The notes beneath the pieces were generated by a model. It was not told the DNA's origin, did not search any database, and was given only the letters and a program-made list of their open reading frames with translations. A program made the translations under genes and the position numbers. From a bacterium (GTDB lineage Bacteria > Zixibacteria > MSB-5A5 > GN15 > FEB-12), in contig DAOVOW010000059.1 of assembly GCA_030629485.1 (NCBI GenBank), positions 1-8,856 of the forward strand: 8,856 nucleotides of DNA, written 5' to 3'. Below, piece by piece: positions 7,218 through 8,856 of the stretch; position 1 is the stretch's first letter, and each line of letters opens with the position of its first letter.

Positions 7218-7249
7218 AAGTCCTCCGGGCAACATTGCCCGGAGGACTT
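7218..7249 (+). terminator. Hairpin terminator after aprA
   Basis: A perfect inverted repeat starts 30 bases after the aprA stop. The 15-base arms (7218-7232 and 7235-7249) enclose CA, or more realistically a 13-bp GC-rich stem with the six-base loop AACATT. Only TTT follows before the run breaks, so it is intrinsic-terminator-like with a short U tract. It probably ends the sat-aprBA transcript or protects its 3' end. Confidence 0.7.
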
Positions 7250-7298
7250 TCAATTGAAGGTGTTGATGACCGGTCCTCTGTTACTCCCGCCATATTTC

Positions 7299-7403
7299 GT
7301 CACCCCCGCGAAGGCGGAGGCCCATCTTCGGTTTTGTTTGAACGGGAGATCGGAGGGATTCCCGCCTGCGCGGGAATGACAGAGAGCGCGGGAATGACAG
7401 AAC
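7299..7403. repeat. REP-like palindromic repeat doublet with a tandem copy
   Basis: The block opens with GTCACCCCCGCG (7300-7311) and closes with the inverse form CGCGGGAATGAC (7369-7380), giving loosely inverted ends about 80 bases apart. The right side holds a stem ATTCCCGC/GCGGGAAT (7358-7365 with 7370-7377, four-base loop). The unit GCGCGGGAATGACAGA then occurs twice in tandem, at 7368-7383 and 7386-7401, period 18. This CATTCCCGC type is a widespread class of dispersed extragenic repeat in many bacteria. A further copy of the core, GTCATTCCCGC, is at 8755-8765. A spurious reading frame through the block (IPACAGMT) is the usual artefact of this repeat. Confidence 0.75.
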
Positions 7404-7460
7404 CGAGAGTGTCGAGGCTGACATGCCAGGATAATGCTGGCCAACCCAAAACATTTTGCT

Positions 7461-7466
7461 TACTAT
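7461..7466 (+). promoter_or_regulatory. Possible -10 box of the zinc-ribbon gene
   Basis: TACTAT, the same hexamer as in the sat promoter, ends seven bases before the likely ATG at 7474. No good -35 is seen 17 bases upstream. If real, transcription would begin at or next to the start codon. Confidence 0.2.
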
Positions 7467-7473
7467 TGTGACT

Positions 7474-7743
7474 ATGGAACATTCAGATAAATGCCCCCAC
7501 TGCGGGGTCAAGATGCTCAAGTGGCAACCGCCGGTCGAAGCCAACTGGGGCACGCACGCCCAATATGTTTGCTTTAACGACGAGTGCTCGTACTACGTTA
7601 AGGGCTGGGAGTGGATGAGTTCGCAATACCAGCAGAAGATCTCGTATCGCCATCGTCTCGATCCCAAGACCGGTGAGTCCGGACCGATTCCGGTCTGGTC
7701 GGCGTCGGCGCTGAGAGATCGCATTATCGAAGATGAGGACTGA
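7474..7743 (+). CDS. Small zinc-ribbon protein of unknown function
   Basis: A protein of 89 residues from the ATG at 7474; in-frame TTG (7456) and GTG (7468) upstream are less likely starts. It has two cysteine pairs, C7-x2-C10 (CPHCG) and C33-x4-C38 (CFNDEC), which should form one zinc-ribbon knuckle pair, followed by an aromatic stretch (SYYVKGWEWM, 39-48). The C-terminal half is conserved-looking, with YRHRLDPKTGESGPIPVWS and a charged end. No ribosome binding site precedes the ATG. It ends three bases before the next gene, so the two are almost certainly co-transcribed. It follows the aprA terminator and the repeat doublet, so it may have its own promoter. The zinc-ribbon shape alone does not tell whether it binds nucleic acid, protein, or only metal. 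Confidence 0.8.
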   Translation: MEHSDKCPHCGVKMLKWQPPVEANWGTHAQYVCFNDECSYYVKGWEWMSSQYQQKISYRHRLDPKTGESGPIPVWSASALRDRIIEDED

Positions 7744-7746
7744 CCA

Positions 7747-8586
7747 ATGAAAGAAATAGAAAACCTCAAAGAGGCTATTCTTAAAGATGAAAAGGAGTAT
7801 CCCCGGATGGACCTTGATACCAAGTTCAAGTTCCGTTGTCATCCGGGTGTGCCATGCTTCAACGACTGCTGCGCCGATGTCAACATCTTCCTGACACCGT
7901 ACGATGTTATACGGCTCAAGAATGCCCTGGGTATCTCCTCGCAGGAATTCCTGAGCAAGTACACTATCGCGCCGTTTGATAAGAATCTAAACTACCCGGT
8001 TATTTTGCTGGCTATGCAGGAGAACGAGAAAAAGAGCTGTCATTTTGTCGGCGACAGCGGCTGTACAGTATACACTGACCGCCCCTGGGCTTGCCGCATG
8101 TATCCCCTCGGACTGGCCTCGCCAAGGGAGGGGATGACTGGACCGTTGCAGAAGGAGTTTTACTTCCTGCTGCAGGAACCTGTTTGCAAGGGGTTCAACG
8201 GGGACAAAGAGCAAACGGTTGCTCAGTGGCTGGACAGCGAAGGGATCGACGACTACAGCGGGATGGGCGAGTTGTTCAAGAATCTCACGCTGCATTCCTT
8301 CTTCGACAAGGGGGGCAAACTCGATCCGGGCCGGATGGAGATGTTCTTCACGGTCTGCTACAACATCGACAAATTCCGCGAGTTCGTGTTTGAGAGTTCT
8401 TTCCTGCAAAAGTTCGATGTGGACGATGCCCTTATCGAGAAGATCAAGACCGACGATGTCGAACTGTTCAAGTTCGGGTGCCAGTGGCTGCGGTTTGCAG
8501 CGTTCGGTGAGGATACGATGAAAGTCGACAGCACCGTGGCCAACACGAAACTCGCCGAGTTGAAGGCCAAGCAGAAACTCAAGTAA
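7747..8586 (+). CDS. YkgJ/UPF0153-family cysteine-cluster protein
   Basis: A 279-residue protein of the family annotated as putative zinc- or iron-chelating (CxxCxxCC) domain proteins. The N-terminal half has the cysteine signature: C31, C37, C41, C42 (CHPGVPCFNDCC), then C98, C106 and C116 within GCTVYTDRPWACRMYPLG (105-122), the characteristic C-x-VY-x2-RP-x2-CR-x-YP pattern. The C-terminal half (about 150-279) is mostly helical and charged, without motifs I recognise, which makes it longer than the minimal family domain. GAGGA at 7735-7739 lies seven bases before the ATG, inside the end of the preceding gene, so translation is probably coupled. The molecular role of this family is not established; metal binding is inferred from the cysteines. 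Its place beside aprBA suggests, but does not show, a link to iron-sulfur or metal supply. Confidence 0.85.
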   Translation: MKEIENLKEAILKDEKEYPRMDLDTKFKFRCHPGVPCFNDCCADVNIFLTPYDVIRLKNALGISSQEFLSKYTIAPFDKNLNYPVILLAMQENEKKSCHFVGDSGCTVYTDRPWACRMYPLGLASPREGMTGPLQKEFYFLLQEPVCKGFNGDKEQTVAQWLDSEGIDDYSGMGELFKNLTLHSFFDKGGKLDPGRMEMFFTVCYNIDKFREFVFESSFLQKFDVDDALIEKIKTDDVELFKFGCQWLRFAAFGEDTMKVDSTVANTKLAELKAKQKLK

Positions 8587-8600
8587 CAGGCTTAGCCTGT
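8586..8600 (+). terminator. Weak hairpin directly after the YkgJ-type gene
   Basis: ACAGGC/GCCTGT (8586-8591 with 8595-8600) overlaps the last base of the TAA stop and is followed by CTTTCGCGCTTTGCGCTTT, which has short T clusters but no proper U run. It is a possible weak terminator for the zinc-ribbon/YkgJ pair. Confidence 0.3.
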
Positions 8601-8665
8601 CTTTCGCGCTTTGCGCTTTGCTTCTATAGTTCTGTGCGCGGAGTACGTCCCCGTGCGCCGCGGCT

Positions 8666-8706
8666 CATTGTTGGGCGGCGAACGTTCACATCTGACGCCC
8701 ACAATG
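8666..8706. repeat. Long imperfect inverted repeat
   Basis: CATTGTTGGGCG (8666-8677) pairs with CGCCCACAATG (8696-8706), 11 base pairs with one bulged T, around an 18-base loop that contains the small palindrome AACGTT. It lies in the gene-free tail of the window. No T run follows on either strand, so it is more likely a repeat element than a terminator. Confidence 0.55.
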
Positions 8707-8723
8707 AAAAACACACCCCTAAA

Positions 8724-8741
8724 TCCCCTCTCGAGAGGGGA
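8724..8741. repeat. 18-bp perfect palindrome TCCCCTCTCGAGAGGGGA
   Basis: A perfect self-complementary sequence centred on CTCGAG, within CCTAAATCCCC...GGGGACTTT. Its form matches dispersed palindromes found in intergenic regions of various uncultured bacteria (recollection, not a search). It gives rise to the spurious minus-strand peptide SPLERGFRGVFF. Confidence 0.6.
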
Positions 8742-8754
8742 CTTTGAAATGGCC

Positions 8755-8765
8755 GTCATTCCCGC
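8755..8765. repeat. Partial copy of the CATTCCCGC repeat
   Basis: GTCATTCCCGC matches the inverse of the repeat unit seen at 7368-7403. The expected partner arm is degenerate (CAGGGAACC), so this is a half or decayed copy. Confidence 0.5.
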
Positions 8766-8801
8766 ACAGGGAACCTTCCAAAAACCCATGATATTGTGCG
8801 C

Positions 8802-8821
8802 GGCAGACCTCCTGGTCTGCC
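8802..8821. repeat. Hairpin GGCAGACC-TCCT-GGTCTGCC
   Basis: A perfect 8-bp stem with a four-base loop, unrelated in sequence to the other palindromes in this tail. It probably belongs to another dispersed repeat family; the surrounding 8766-8856 shows no gene. Confidence 0.5.
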
Positions 8822-8856
8822 CGTTTGAAGGACGTATCCAAGGTAATCAAGGGGCA

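Noticed and set aside
7299..7403. A CRISPR array
   Set aside because: The repeats are only two tandem 16-base copies with a two-base gap and no spacers, and no cas gene is nearby.
7202..7471. An 89-codon plus-strand frame before the zinc-ribbon gene
   Set aside because: It runs through the aprA terminator and the REP-like block; peptides such as IPACAGMT are typical translations of that repeat.
8592..8789. A 65-codon minus-strand frame after the YkgJ-type gene
   Set aside because: It is built from palindromic repeat sequence (SPLERGFRGVFF) and has no ribosome binding site.

Overview
The window (8,856 bp, mostly GC-rich genes) carries the sulfate-activation and APS-reduction genes of a dissimilatory sulfur-metabolising bacterium. 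ATP sulfurylase (sat) and both APS reductase subunits (aprB, aprA) form one plus-strand operon. The membrane subunit of the Qmo electron-transfer complex (qmoC) is divergent on the minus strand. The 3' part of a uroporphyrinogen-III methyltransferase/synthase fusion (siroheme route) lies at the left edge. Sat and AprBA are of the type found in sulfate reducers, so sulfate reduction is the simplest reading, but the same enzymes can run in reverse and no dsr genes are visible. Taxonomy is uncertain. The separation of qmoC from qmoAB and the short dispersed palindromes in the gaps suggest an uncultured lineage rather than a classical Desulfovibrio; Zixibacteria is one possibility, and this is only inference.

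Layout: 1-1233 (+) cobA/hemD fusion, cut by the window edge. 1329-1497 (-) small ORF that reads as one 55-residue protein if one C is removed from a five-C run. 1537-2709 (-) qmoC. 2710-3560 gene-free divergent region with a GC-rich, hairpin-rich half (about 2830-3160) and an AT-rich half (about 3190-3500), a strong sigma70-like promoter for sat, and several copies of a TTGTSAAAAAAGTAC-like motif. 3561-4784 sat, 4855-5298 aprB, 5317-7188 aprA, then a perfect hairpin terminator. 7299-7403 REP-like repeat doublet. 7474-7743 zinc-ribbon protein and 7747-8586 YkgJ-type cysteine-cluster protein, a tightly spaced pair. 8587-8856 gene-free tail holding several unrelated palindromes.

How they work together: Sat makes APS from sulfate and ATP. 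AprBA reduces APS to sulfite with electrons that in sulfate reducers come from the quinone pool through Qmo, whose membrane anchor is QmoC. The cobA/hemD product supplies the siroheme precursor needed by dissimilatory sulfite reductase. The two cysteine-rich genes after aprA are of unknown function; their position suggests a metal-related accessory role, but nothing in the sequence proves it.

The points most worth a second look are the qmoC gene without qmoA/qmoB beside it, the frameshifted small ORF after it, the repeated motif shared by the two divergent transcription units, and the cysteine-rich gene pair.
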